DNA from: Bacteroidota bacterium
GTDB lineage: Bacteria; Bacteroidota; Bacteroidia; B-17B0; Aurantibacillaceae
DNA length: 64,000 bases
Direction of reading: 5' to 3'
NCBI GenBank assembly: GCA_019638705.1
Contig: JAHBTI010000001.1
Coordinates: 310,001-374,000, forward strand
Below the pieces are notes generated by a model, which worked only from the letters and a program-made list of their open reading frames with translations, was not told where the DNA came from and did no database searches. This document shows, in pieces, positions 34,758-43,151 of the stretch. The position numbers and the translations under genes were made by a program. The first letter of the stretch is position 1. Every line of letters begins with the position of its first letter.

Positions 34758-34765
34758 TATATTTG
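34758..34765 (+). promoter_or_regulatory. -7 box of the ferredoxin promoter
   Basis: TATATTTG matches TAnnTTTG, 25 bp upstream of the ferredoxin ATG. A TTTG at 34730-34733 could be the -33 element but its spacing (24 bp) is long. It would lie inside the 5' end of the divergent reductase gene. Confidence 0.5.
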
Positions 34766-34789
34766 CAGGCTTAAAACTAAAGAAAAAAT

Positions 34790-35140
34790 ATGGCAATTAA
34801 GATAACCGATGAATGTATAAACTGCGGTGCTTGTGAGCCTGAATGCCCTAACAACGCCATTTACGAGGGTGGTGCGGAATGGCGTTATGCTGACGGAACG
34901 GGAGTGCGCGGAACATATAAAGGACACAACAGCGGCGCGGAAGCTGATGCGGAAGAACCGCAAACGCCTGTGGCTATGGACATTTATTATATTGTTACCG
35001 ATAAATGCACCGAGTGTAAAGGGTTTCACGATGAACCGCAATGTGCAGCCGTTTGCCCTGTGGACTGCTGCATAAAAGATGATGACAATGTAGAAACAGA
35101 AGAGCAGTTGTTATCTAAAAAAGCATCGCTGCACCTTTAA
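34790..35140 (+). CDS. Dicluster [4Fe-4S] ferredoxin
   Basis: A 116-residue ferredoxin with two cluster motifs: C9, C12, C15 and C19 ([12 protein letters not shown]), and C73, C76, C85 and C89 ([18 protein letters not shown]). The second motif has the long C-x2-C-x8-C spacing of the Allochromatium-type ferredoxins, which have low redox potential. Two more Cys (93, 94) follow. An insertion of about 40 residues separates the motifs. It can donate electrons to an unidentified reductase. ATG start at 34790 preceded by a -7 box; a strong terminator follows. Confidence 0.94.
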   Translation: MAIKITDECINCGACEPECPNNAIYEGGAEWRYADGTGVRGTYKGHNSGAEADAEEPQTPVAMDIYYIVTDKCTECKGFHDEPQCAAVCPVDCCIKDDDNVETEEQLLSKKASLHL

Positions 35141-35159
35141 AATTTATATAGAAAAAATC

Positions 35160-35197
35160 AAAAAAGCCACGAGCGTTTATACCTCGTGGCTTTTTTT
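35160..35197. terminator. Strong rho-independent terminator after the ferredoxin gene
   Basis: AAAAAGCCACGAG, 9-nt loop, CTCGTGGCTTTTT: 13-bp stem with a T run. It is symmetric and could also serve the Cys-rich gene on the opposite strand. Confidence 0.92.
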
Positions 35198-35225
35198 GTT
35201 GGAAAACATATATATCAGAAGCAAA

Positions 35226-35372
35226 TTATTTTTTTCGCGGACACTTTTTGCAACGGTCGCCTTTTTTAAAATTTTTGCAACAATCTTTTTTCTTTTTGCA
35301 GCAATCGGCATATATACTTGTGGGGCAGTTGTTTTGAAAAAACAGTAAGGCGTTTGGTTTTTCGGTGTTCAT
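35226..35372 (-). CDS. Cys/Lys-rich 48-residue micro-protein
   Basis: A short ORF with an ATG start at 35372 and TAA stop at 35226. The predicted 48 residues begin MNTEKPNALLFFQNN and then carry seven Cys at 16, 24, 25, 31, 32, 41 and 44 in a Lys-rich tail (CCKKKKDCCKNF, RCKKCP), a pattern that suits a metal- or zinc-binding mini-domain. Codon usage looks like the neighbouring genes and the ORF is flanked by a good terminator. I recall short Bacteroidota proteins ending KKGxxCKxCP but cannot name a family. Role unknown. Confidence 0.6.
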   Translation of the reverse strand: MNTEKPNALLFFQNNCPTSIYADCCKKKKDCCKNFKKGDRCKKCPRKK

Positions 35373-35454
35373 TGGCGGCGAAATTAATTAAACTTATTTG
35401 TTTTTTAAATACCGTAAAAAAGGTACTTTCATGCTTCAAAATTTTAAATGTAGT

Positions 35455-35512
35455 TTGTCATTTTGAGGGACGAAAAATCTGAAATGCTTCCTTCGTCAGC
35501 ATGACAAGCACT
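35455..35512. repeat. Dispersed repeat upstream of aroG-type gene
   Basis: TTTGTCATTTTGAGGGACG ... CGTCAGCATGACAAGC has arms TTGTCATTTT/GCATGACAA and is of the GTCATTTCGAG-type palindromic class. It is the only recognisable object in the 169 bp between the micro-protein gene and the next gene. Confidence 0.5.
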
Positions 35513-35541
35513 TTTAGAATTTAGACATTAGAATTTTGCCC

Positions 35542-36618
35542 ATGCAGTTTGAAAATTTACATTCGTGGCTTGCGCCAAAATCATTGCCACTGCTCATATC
35601 AGGACCTTGCGGTGCAGAAAGTTTAGAGCAAGTGTTGGAAACCGCCAAAGGTTTGCACGTCCTAAATAAAGTGTCTTTGTTTCGCGCGGGTGTGTGGAAA
35701 CCGCGCACGCGCCCAAACTCCTTTGAGGGCAAAGGCGAAGAGGCTCTGCAATGGCTCACCGAAGTAAAAAAACAATTCGGGTTTAAAACAACGGTGGAAG
35801 TTGCCAACGCGCAACACACGGAATTAGCCCTGAAACACGGCGTTGATGTATTGTGGATTGGTGCGCGTACTACGGCAAATCCCTTTAGTGTGCAGGAGAT
35901 AGCCAATGTGCTGAAAGGCGTTGATATTCCCGTGTTGGTAAAAAATCCCGTTCATGCCGATTTGCAACTGTGGATTGGCGCGATTGAACGCGTGTATAAC
36001 AGCGGCACTAAAGAAATTGCAGCCGTTCATCGCGGGTTTCATTTTTATGGAAAAACAAAATACCGCAACAAACCTTTGTGGCAAATTCCTATTGAGTTGC
36101 GCACTTTGTTTCCCGATTTGCCGATTATCTGCGACCCAAGCCACATCAGCGGAAACAGAGAACTCATTCCTTCGGTTGCACAAAAAGCCTTGGATTTGGG
36201 TATGAACGGCTTAATGATTGAAGCGCATTGCAATCCTGCGCAAGCATTGAGCGATAAAGAACAGCAGTTTACACCCGCACAACTGAATGAGGTTGTTTCC
36301 AAATTAGTTCTTCGCCAACAAAGTGCAAGCAACGATAAAGCCATTGACAAACTCGCGCAACTTCGCAACATGATTGACGAGATTGACGATGAACTGATGA
36401 ACGTGTTGAAAAAACGTATTCAGGTAATTGAAGAAATAGGCAGGTACAAAAAAGAACAGCACATCACCATTTTTCAGTTGGAACGCTGGCAGGAAATTTT
36501 GCGCACACGCGGACAATGGGCTGATAAAATGGGGCTTTCAAGGCAACACGTAGAAAAAATTTGTCAGTTATTGCATGAGGAAAGTATTCGTATTCAGAAT
36601 GGGGTAATGAATGAATGA
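35542..36618 (+). CDS. Bifunctional DAHP synthase / chorismate mutase
   Basis: About 358 residues from the ATG at 35542 (a TTG 6 bp upstream is possible). The N-terminal ~265 residues are a type I-beta DAHP synthase (LISGPCGAES with the metal Cys, FRAGVWKPRTRPNSFEG, ICDPSHISGNREL), which joins phosphoenolpyruvate and erythrose-4-phosphate at the head of the shikimate pathway. The C-terminal ~90 residues are an AroQ-type chorismate mutase (MIDEIDDELMNVLKKRIQVIEEIGRYK). In such fusions the mutase domain often gives feedback control by prephenate or chorismate. No other aro genes are adjacent. Convergent with a T9SS cargo gene. Confidence 0.94.
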   Translation: MQFENLHSWLAPKSLPLLISGPCGAESLEQVLETAKGLHVLNKVSLFRAGVWKPRTRPNSFEGKGEEALQWLTEVKKQFGFKTTVEVANAQHTELALKHGVDVLWIGARTTANPFSVQEIANVLKGVDIPVLVKNPVHADLQLWIGAIERVYNSGTKEIAAVHRGFHFYGKTKYRNKPLWQIPIELRTLFPDLPIICDPSHISGNRELIPSVAQKALDLGMNGLMIEAHCNPAQALSDKEQQFTPAQLNEVVSKLVLRQQSASNDKAIDKLAQLRNMIDEIDDELMNVLKKRIQVIEEIGRYKKEQHITIFQLERWQEILRTRGQWADKMGLSRQHVEKICQLLHEESIRIQNGVMNE

Positions 36619-36649
36619 CGAAAACTCTAAAAGTGCTTGTTATAATGAA

Positions 36650-36700
36650 CCATTAAGAAATGAAGAACATTAAGACTTCATTTTCTTAATACCTTAATGG
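36650..36700. terminator. Imperfect hairpin between convergent genes
   Basis: CCATTAAG ... CTTAATGG arms plus an inner AAATGAAG/CTTCATTT pair. There is no long T run, so its role as a bidirectional terminator is likely but unproven. Confidence 0.45.
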
Positions 36701-39238
36701 TTACTCCACTTTCACAATTTTTTTGTGATTGCCGTTTGAGGATTTTACAAAGTAAATACCGTTTGAAAAATTACTTAAATCAATGTTATGTGTGCCTGAC
36801 GGCAATTGCTTTTCAAAAACAATTTTGCCTGAAACATCTGTAATTGTCATGTGATTTTCTGTTGGTGTTTCAATAATAAATTTGCCGTTGTTGGGTGTAG
36901 GGTAAATTTTCAATTTATCATTTATAATTTTTAGTTCATCAAGGCTTGTACAAGGTGAAACAGGAACAAGAATTTGATTGTTGTTTTCGCAACCGCGTTC
37001 GTCAGTTCCGCGCACATTATGTATTATAGTAACAGGAGGGGTTATGATAATGCTTGCTCCTGTTTGTAAAGTGCTCCAAGTATAAGTGCTTGCGCCGCTT
37101 GCGGTGAGCGTAGTTGTTTCACCCGAACAAAACGGCTGAATGGTTGCAATGCGAATGGTGGGTAGTGGATTTATTGCAACGCTTGTAATTTTAAGGCTGC
37201 TGCAACCGTTTGCATCAATACCCGATACGGTGTATGTTTTTGAAGTTTGCAGTGTTTGTACAATAAAAGAACTTGTATCGCCTGTACTCCATGAATAAGA
37301 ATTAATGCCGTTGGCTGTAAGTGTAAATGTTTCGTTGGCACAAATGTTGGATTTACTTGCCGTTACATTTATGCTTTGAGAACGTATGGTAAGGACTTGG
37401 TAAAATTGACATTTACCATTAGAAGCCGATGCGGAGTATGCTGTAGTGGTCGTAGGTGTTACAACAATTGTAATAGGTGTAATGGAATAAGAATAATTCC
37501 CTGTCTGATAATTATAATAATATTGATACCAATTATAGAATGCAGTTGTGTCGCTATAGCCGTATATTGTTAAGGTTTTTGTGCCGCCGCATATAGTGTC
37601 AGGAGAGCAATTAACACTAAACGAGGGAACAGGAAAAATATGAACCATGACAGACATTTGGCTTGTTGCTATACAGCCGTATTGGTCTGTTGAGGTAACA
37701 TAATACTGTGTTGTGGTTGTTGGAGAAACTGTAATACTTTGTCCTTGCGCTCCTGTATTCCATGTATAAGTAACTCCCCCTATTACTGATAATGCTACTG
37801 ATGAACCCATACACCGATTTATATTATGATTTTGGTTGGTAAGACCATTAAAGAGAGGGTAAACAGGGGTTTTGGGAACAGTAAACCAATTAGATACAGA
37901 ACAACCCGAACTATCGCTTACACTCACTTGCCAACTACCTGATAAGGTATCCACTTGTGCGGTACTATATGTTGTTATACCATTTGTCCAATGGTAATTT
38001 AAGTTGCCTGTCGGATTACCCGACACAATAATACTCGGGCTGCTCATGCCTACACCACACAAAATATTTCCGCTTTGAACCGTGAAACTGTATGGACAAA
38101 GCGGTGGCGGTGCAGATACTTTCATGCTTGGCAAACCAAAAATAGAATAAGCACTATTGGTGGGCGTGGCTACTGAAATCACTTGCCCTGCCGAAACAAA
38201 ATTACAAGCAGCACCTGCTGCATCGGGATTATTGATGACACCAATGGATTGAAAAGTTCGCCGTGCCACATATATTTTGTTGTCAGGAGCTAATTGCAAA
38301 GCGCGAAATCCAATATCGGTTGTTAAACCATAATTAGGGAGGATTACGCTTACACTTACGTTGTACACATAAACAGCAGGTAAAACCAAATTGTTTAAGT
38401 CCCATTGCTTTATGGTGGAGTTATGGTTATTATCCCCGTCCCACTGAGTGCAATAAAACTTTGTTCCGTCAGGCGAAAACTCACAACCATAGCCGCTGCC
38501 TTCTAATCTCAACGGGTTACTGACAATGCCGGTGCTGTTGTCAAAATCATACAATTCTACCAAATAGTTCATCAGCACAGAGGCTAATTTTTGTCCCGAA
38601 GGAGAACATTTCATGCTGCCCACATATTGATTGTGCGGAGTTCCCGCAGATGAAACCACCGCTACTGTGCTTATGCCTACAGCAGAAAAAAGGTAAGCTC
38701 TGAAATTGTTCGTAACCAACTCATGGGTCATAATCCAAAAATCCACGCCGTTGGCGTGTTTCACGGCGGTCAATTGTTCGGTACAGTAATTCTTAAATAA
38801 CGGTGCGTTTTTTACGGTAACTGAACCCATGCCTGCTGCTAAATTCATATCCACTATAGAATAACTGATGCCTGTTGTTCCTCCCCACGCGGCAGCCGTA
38901 AAAATGTAATACAAATTGGCACTGTAAGGCAGCTTAATGATAAGTGCAGATTGAGTAGAAGATAAATCCCCCAACAATCCTGCACCATTTGCCATAACGT
39001 TGTTTTGTTTGTTCCACACGGTAATTCCATTTGTATAAAACAAGGTATTTCCTGCTGTGTCTGCTATACTTGAACAGCCTTCGCCTGCGTGCATAGCACT
39101 ATTGTTTATAATGCTTGGCGGATTGGTCATAAAATCCAAGCCTACATGGAGTCCAAAATACCATTTGGTGTTTTCGTTTTGCGCTTGCCCACAATAAACA
39201 AACGCAACAAAAAACAAACGTGAAATTATTTTCCTCAT
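36701..39238 (-). CDS. Secreted beta-propeller/PKD protein with T9SS type A sorting domain
   Basis: 845 residues with a signal peptide (to YCGQAQ, about 20). The N-terminal half (about 25-370) begins WYFGLHVGLDF and contains repeating blade-like segments such as CSPSGQKLASV, CEFSPDGTKFYC and LQLAPDNKIYVA, characteristic of a Bacteroidota family of surface beta-propeller proteins. It is followed by four or five PKD/Ig-like repeats (YTWNTGAQG, YSWSTGDTS, YTWSTLQTG) and a type A sorting domain (LKIYPTPNNGKFIIET, GIYFVKSSNGNHKKIVKV). A structural or adhesive role on the cell surface is likely. The gene is single on the minus strand. Confidence 0.88.
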   Translation of the reverse strand: MRKIISRLFFVAFVYCGQAQNENTKWYFGLHVGLDFMTNPPSIINNSAMHAGEGCSSIADTAGNTLFYTNGITVWNKQNNVMANGAGLLGDLSSTQSALIIKLPYSANLYYIFTAAAWGGTTGISYSIVDMNLAAGMGSVTVKNAPLFKNYCTEQLTAVKHANGVDFWIMTHELVTNNFRAYLFSAVGISTVAVVSSAGTPHNQYVGSMKCSPSGQKLASVLMNYLVELYDFDNSTGIVSNPLRLEGSGYGCEFSPDGTKFYCTQWDGDNNHNSTIKQWDLNNLVLPAVYVYNVSVSVILPNYGLTTDIGFRALQLAPDNKIYVARRTFQSIGVINNPDAAGAACNFVSAGQVISVATPTNSAYSIFGLPSMKVSAPPPLCPYSFTVQSGNILCGVGMSSPSIIVSGNPTGNLNYHWTNGITTYSTAQVDTLSGSWQVSVSDSSGCSVSNWFTVPKTPVYPLFNGLTNQNHNINRCMGSSVALSVIGGVTYTWNTGAQGQSITVSPTTTTQYYVTSTDQYGCIATSQMSVMVHIFPVPSFSVNCSPDTICGGTKTLTIYGYSDTTAFYNWYQYYYNYQTGNYSYSITPITIVVTPTTTTAYSASASNGKCQFYQVLTIRSQSINVTASKSNICANETFTLTANGINSYSWSTGDTSSFIVQTLQTSKTYTVSGIDANGCSSLKITSVAINPLPTIRIATIQPFCSGETTTLTASGASTYTWSTLQTGASIIITPPVTIIHNVRGTDERGCENNNQILVPVSPCTSLDELKIINDKLKIYPTPNNGKFIIETPTENHMTITDVSGKIVFEKQLPSGTHNIDLSNFSNGIYFVKSSNGNHKKIVKVE

Positions 39239-39427
39239 GGCTTTGAGTTTTTAGTTTTATCAAAAGTAGAAATAAACAAAAGAGCAAAAAAATTATTCAC
39301 ACAGTCAAAAGGGTATTTCACACAGTTTTTGGTGCATTTCGCACAATCGGTATAAAAAAGTTGAAAATTTACAGTTGAAAAATGAAAAGGTTATTCCAAA
39401 CAATTTATTTTACAATTTTACGTTTCT

Positions 39428-41017
39428 TTGGCATTCACCTTGTTTCCCGAAAAAATACATAGATACATTTTCTTAATCGGCTTATGCGGTTTGGCTTGGG
39501 GCATGATGATGGGCGCAGTACCCACAAGTGTGCCGCAATTGGTTTTGCTTGGTAATTTTTTTGCAGAAGGGAATTTTAAAACCAAATGGCTGCGTTTAAA
39601 AAACAACCGCGTGTTTTGGGCAGCAAGTTCGGTGTTTTGGATTTACTTAATCGGTTTGCTGTGGGCTGGTGACTTAAAAGCGGGCTGGGCTGATGTACAA
39701 ATAAAAATTCCGCTTGGTTGGTTGCCCCTTATTTTATTCAGCGCAGAGCCTTTAACAAAAAAAGAATGGCAATTTGCGCTGTACTGTTTTTTAGTTGGTT
39801 GCTTCGGAAACACCGTTTGGTGCGTGTTATACAGCTTTGTGCTTCATCACGCCGAAGCAGGGCGCGAAACTTCGCGCTTTATGAGCCACATTCGTTTGGG
39901 TTTGTATTTGAATATGGCAATAGCCTGTTGTGTTTATTTTTTCACGCAAACAAAGCGCATTGGTTTAAAACTATTGTTTGCCGCTCTTAGCATTTATTTT
40001 TTGGCAATAATGTTTGTGTTGGGTATGGCTTCGGGCATTGCCGTGTTTTGCATTTTATTTTTTGTTGCGCTGTGTGTGTTGGTTTACAAACAAAAACTTT
40101 GGGTAAAAATTTCGGCAACAATTTTTCTTATTGTATTTATAGGTGCTGTTGCAAATTACATTCTTAAAATAAAAAACGAGCAACTTTCAGTTAAGGCAAG
40201 CGAGAACAACACCATTCAAAACGGCTATGTTTATTTGGACACACTCGGGCAAAAAGAAAACGGAAACCTTGTGTGGATTAACTTGCAAATGCCCGAACTG
40301 CAACGCGAGTGGAAACGTAAATTTCCTGCCGACAGTTTTAATTTTCTTCCAAACGAACATAACATAAACCGATTTCAGGTGTTAGTGCGCTATATGACAA
40401 GCAAGGGTTTAAACAAAGATTCGGCAAACATGGCACAATTGAGCGAAAAAGATTTTTTCAACATTCAACACAATATTCCCAATTATCAATACACCCAATG
40501 GAATTTTTTACGCAAGCGCGTTTACGAGTTGGTAAACGATTACGATGCTTTTGTTCACCGGCGTTGGGTAAACGGACACTCCTTTACCATGCGCATTTAT
40601 TTTTGGCAGGCAGCCGTTCATGTGATTAAGAAAGATTTTTTGTTTGGCGTTGGCACGGGCAATTTGCAGCAAAGTTTAAACGCGGCTTACGATGACATAC
40701 ATTCGCCGCTTAATCAGGATTGGCGCAAACGCCCGCACAACCAGTTTTTGAGCGTAACGGTTTCACTTGGAATTTTTGGTTTACTGATTTTTATTTTCGG
40801 TATTGCTTATCCTGCATTCATATTAAGAAAACAAGTACCAAAGTTGTTTTGGGCATTTTTATTAATTGCCTTACTCTCGTTTTTCCCCGAAGACACCTTA
40901 GACACACAGGCGGGCGTAACCTTTTATGCGTTTTTTAATACGCTGTTTTTGTCCATAGGATTTTTTTCGCGCAACAAACAGTTCAATCCTCATCTTCCAC
41001 CTCAGCCAACACGTTAG
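39428..41017 (+). CDS. O-antigen ligase family (Wzy/WaaL-like) membrane protein
   Basis: 529 residues, about ten to twelve hydrophobic segments. A soluble loop of roughly 150 residues (about 250-400) and the segment RKRPHNQFLSVTVSLGIFGLLIFI are hallmarks of the WaaL/Wzy polymerase-ligase superfamily, which transfers or polymerises undecaprenyl-linked glycans. No glycan cluster surrounds it, so whether it joins O-antigen to lipid A or acts on a protein is unknown. The start is a TTG. Its 3' end overlaps the end of the convergent beta-lactamase-fold gene by 35 bp. Confidence 0.82.
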   Translation: MAFTLFPEKIHRYIFLIGLCGLAWGMMMGAVPTSVPQLVLLGNFFAEGNFKTKWLRLKNNRVFWAASSVFWIYLIGLLWAGDLKAGWADVQIKIPLGWLPLILFSAEPLTKKEWQFALYCFLVGCFGNTVWCVLYSFVLHHAEAGRETSRFMSHIRLGLYLNMAIACCVYFFTQTKRIGLKLLFAALSIYFLAIMFVLGMASGIAVFCILFFVALCVLVYKQKLWVKISATIFLIVFIGAVANYILKIKNEQLSVKASENNTIQNGYVYLDTLGQKENGNLVWINLQMPELQREWKRKFPADSFNFLPNEHNINRFQVLVRYMTSKGLNKDSANMAQLSEKDFFNIQHNIPNYQYTQWNFLRKRVYELVNDYDAFVHRRWVNGHSFTMRIYFWQAAVHVIKKDFLFGVGTGNLQQSLNAAYDDIHSPLNQDWRKRPHNQFLSVTVSLGIFGLLIFIFGIAYPAFILRKQVPKLFWAFLLIALLSFFPEDTLDTQAGVTFYAFFNTLFLSIGFFSRNKQFNPHLPPQPTR

Positions 41018-42239
41018 TATTATCAATAATCTGATAAATCTTGTTGGTTTGGTAAGCAGCGTGGTTGAGTTGATTGCTTAGCAACACAACGGTTAAAGTA
41101 TCTTTTAATCTTCGGTGAAACGATGAACGGTAACCGTGCCACCAACCGTTGTGATACACTTCTTTTTTCACCGTATCTCTAAAATTTATCATACGCCAGC
41201 CATAGCCGTAATTTTTTGATTTCCATTCGCGGTTATGTGGCGTATAGGCTAAGTGCTGTGTTTCGGGTTTTATCAATTTATTTTGGTACAGGGCTTCGCT
41301 GAACAAAAATAAATCGTAAGGTGTGGAATAAATGCTTTTGTCGCCAAGTACATAATCGCTCGCGTCAAAATCTACCGTTTTCCAACGCAAATCGTAAGGT
41401 TGGGTAATGTTTGCGCCGTTTAAATCAATATCGTGAATTGTTGCACTGTGCTTCATTCCCAAAGGTTCAAAAATTTCTTCTTTCACAAACTGTGAGAAAT
41501 TTTTACCTGAAATTTTTTCAATCAGCAAAGCCAGCATGGCGTAATTGGTATTGCAATAATTAAAACGGCGGTTGGGGCGCAAATACGGATACGGACGTTT
41601 TTCCACCAAAAAATTGTACATATCCACATTGCTCATTTTAAAATCCTGACGGTACAATTCATCATTAAACGCATAAATGTAATTGGGCAAACCCGAACGG
41701 TGACACAACAAATCTTTTACACGAATGTTTTCGTAAGGAAAATCAGGCAAATAAACGTTCAACTCTTTTTCAAGGTCTAATGTTCCGCGCTCATACAACA
41801 TTAACGCCGCCGTTGCCGTAATTACTTTAGACACCGAAGCCAACTGAAACATGGAACTGTCCGTTAAGGGGGCATTGCGTTCCTTACTTTCAATACCCAA
41901 CGACTTTTGAAAAATAATTTTTCCGCCTTTTGCCACCAGCACGCTGCCGTTAAAGGTTCGTGTTTTATATAAGTGTGTAAACAAATTATCCAGCTTGTCG
42001 GAAATTATTTGCTGGCTCTTGCTGAGTTGGTGATATTTTTTTTGTTTGTGCGCTGCTGTAAACTTTTGCAAATCGTGTAAGGAAGAATTTGAATTACCGC
42101 AACTCAAACAGGTAACAACAAATATGGAAAGAAGAATAGTATGCTTTTGGCGTTTCGCTTCACTCAACGTGTTTTTGACACGGAGGCGCAAAGACACAGA
42201 AGCACAGAGTTTTTTTATATTTTTTAATTCAAATTTCAT
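40983..42239 (-). CDS. Serine beta-lactamase-fold lipoprotein (class C/esterase type)
   Basis: A 418-residue serine hydrolase: SxxK as SVSK at about residue 139 (MFQLASVSKVITATA), YxN as YCNTNY at about 229 and a distal HNGWWHGYRSS equivalent to the KTG/HxG box. Such proteins act as penicillin-interacting enzymes, D-amino-acid peptidases or esterases; resistance cannot be concluded. A lipobox LSCG lies near residue 47, so the true start may be the TTG at 42167, since the first ~24 residues (KKLCASVSLRLRVKNT) are encoded by a dispersed repeat. The annotated ATG shares one base with the mtgA stop (TAATG), favouring coupling. Confidence 0.85.
   Translation of the reverse strand: MKFELKNIKKLCASVSLRLRVKNTLSEAKRQKHTILLSIFVVTCLSCGNSNSSLHDLQKFTAAHKQKKYHQLSKSQQIISDKLDNLFTHLYKTRTFNGSVLVAKGGKIIFQKSLGIESKERNAPLTDSSMFQLASVSKVITATAALMLYERGTLDLEKELNVYLPDFPYENIRVKDLLCHRSGLPNYIYAFNDELYRQDFKMSNVDMYNFLVEKRPYPYLRPNRRFNYCNTNYAMLALLIEKISGKNFSQFVKEEIFEPLGMKHSATIHDIDLNGANITQPYDLRWKTVDFDASDYVLGDKSIYSTPYDLFLFSEALYQNKLIKPETQHLAYTPHNREWKSKNYGYGWRMINFRDTVKKEVYHNGWWHGYRSSFHRRLKDTLTVVLLSNQLNHAAYQTNKIYQIIDNTNVLAEVEDED
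42170..42215. repeat. CTCTGTG-type repeat inside a gene start
   Basis: GACACGGAGGCGCAAAGACA and CAGAAGCACAGAG; on the minus strand CTCTGTGCTTCTGTGTC encodes residues 11-16 of the beta-lactamase-fold protein. Same class as the tract at 42250. Confidence 0.55.
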
Positions 42240-42976
42240 TATTTCTTTTTTTCTCTGTGCCTCTGAGCCTCAGTACCTCCGTGTTCATCATCAAATTCCA
42301 ACTCACCGTACACACTCATTTGCTGTTTAATCCACACTTTGCGCTTTGAAACATAATTGCTCGGCGGATTGGCAATGAATTTTCGCGGATTGGGTAAAAT
42401 GGCGGCAATGGCGGCGGCTTCGTCTTTGTTCAGATGTTTTGCTTCTTTATGAAACCAGTGTTGCGCGGCGGCTTCCGCACCATACACGCCGTTTCCCATT
42501 TCAATGCTGTTGAGGTAAACTTCCAAAATGCGCTCTTTGCTCCACAAACATTCAATCAAAAATGTAAAATACACTTCAAAGCCTTTGCGAATGTAATTTC
42601 TGCCCTGCCACAAAAACACATTCTTAGCCGTTTGTTGCGAAATGGTGCTTGCCCCACGCAATTTTTTTCCTTTTTTGTTTGATTTCACGGCTTGTTTAAT
42701 GGCGGCGAAATCAAAACCATTGTGTTCCAGATAATGTTGGTCTTCGCTGCAAACAACGGCTAACTGCAATTTGGGCGAAATATGTTTTAAACTCACCCAA
42801 TCGTGTTTTAAGGTCATTTTTTGTCCGTCGGCTTTCTGCTCAAAACAGCGAATAATCATCAACGGCGTAATTGGCACAGGAACAAAGCGAAACAAAACCA
42901 CCAAACCAACGGTGAACACCAAAAAAATGATGAAAATGCGCAGCAGTTTTTTTAATATAAAACGAACTAAAAACAA
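42239..42976 (-). CDS. mtgA: Monofunctional peptidoglycan glycosyltransferase
   Basis: A 245-residue GT51 enzyme that polymerises lipid II into glycan strands. One N-terminal membrane segment (7-30) precedes the catalytic domain with Glu78 in SEDQHYLEHNGFD, GASTISQQTAKNVFL, RKGFEVYFTFLIE, KERILEVYLN and GNGVYGAEAAAQHWF, the five conserved GT51 blocks. No transpeptidase domain follows. The start is a TTG at 42976; no ATG is available. The C-terminal tail (DEHGGTEAQRHREKKK) is encoded by a dispersed repeat and is absent from typical MtgA. The stop overlaps the next gene's ATG by one base. Confidence 0.93.
   Translation of the reverse strand: MFLVRFILKKLLRIFIIFLVFTVGLVVLFRFVPVPITPLMIIRCFEQKADGQKMTLKHDWVSLKHISPKLQLAVVCSEDQHYLEHNGFDFAAIKQAVKSNKKGKKLRGASTISQQTAKNVFLWQGRNYIRKGFEVYFTFLIECLWSKERILEVYLNSIEMGNGVYGAEAAAQHWFHKEAKHLNKDEAAAIAAILPNPRKFIANPPSNYVSKRKVWIKQQMSVYGELEFDDEHGGTEAQRHREKKK
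42250..42285. repeat. CTCTGTG-type repeat encoding the tail of MtgA
   Basis: CTCTGTGCCTCTGAGCCTC followed by AGTACCTCCGTG; on the minus strand it encodes HGGTEAQRHRE at the end of MtgA. The words recur at 6164 and 42170. Confidence 0.6.
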
Positions 42977-42987
42977 AATTTCTCCTG

Positions 42988-42995
42988 CAAATCTA
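42988..42995 (-). promoter_or_regulatory. -7 box upstream of mtgA
   Basis: TAGATTTG on the minus strand matches TAnnTTTG, 12 bp before the TTG start of mtgA. I find no well-spaced -33 TTTG. Confidence 0.4.
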
Positions 42996-43076
42996 TTTGT
43001 ATTTTCAAGGTTGGGAGGTAAAAGTTGTAAAAGGAATTAACCACAAATTTTTAAAAACTGTTTTTTACAGAAATGA

Positions 43077-43109
43077 AAATCCCCGCGATTAAACTCGCAG
43101 GGATTTTTT
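43077..43109 (-). terminator. Terminator after the cyclophilin-FKBP gene
   Basis: AAATCCCCGCG, 8-nt loop, CGCAGGGATTTTT: stem with one bulge and T runs on both strands, downstream of the minus-strand isomerase operon. Confidence 0.8.
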
Positions 43110-43151
43110 ATTGTTTACAGATTTGACAACTTTTTGAATTTGTCAAATCTA

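Noticed and set aside
40983-42239. Antibiotic-resistance beta-lactamase
   Set aside because: The fold motifs fit many esterases and peptidases; no evidence points to antibiotic hydrolysis.
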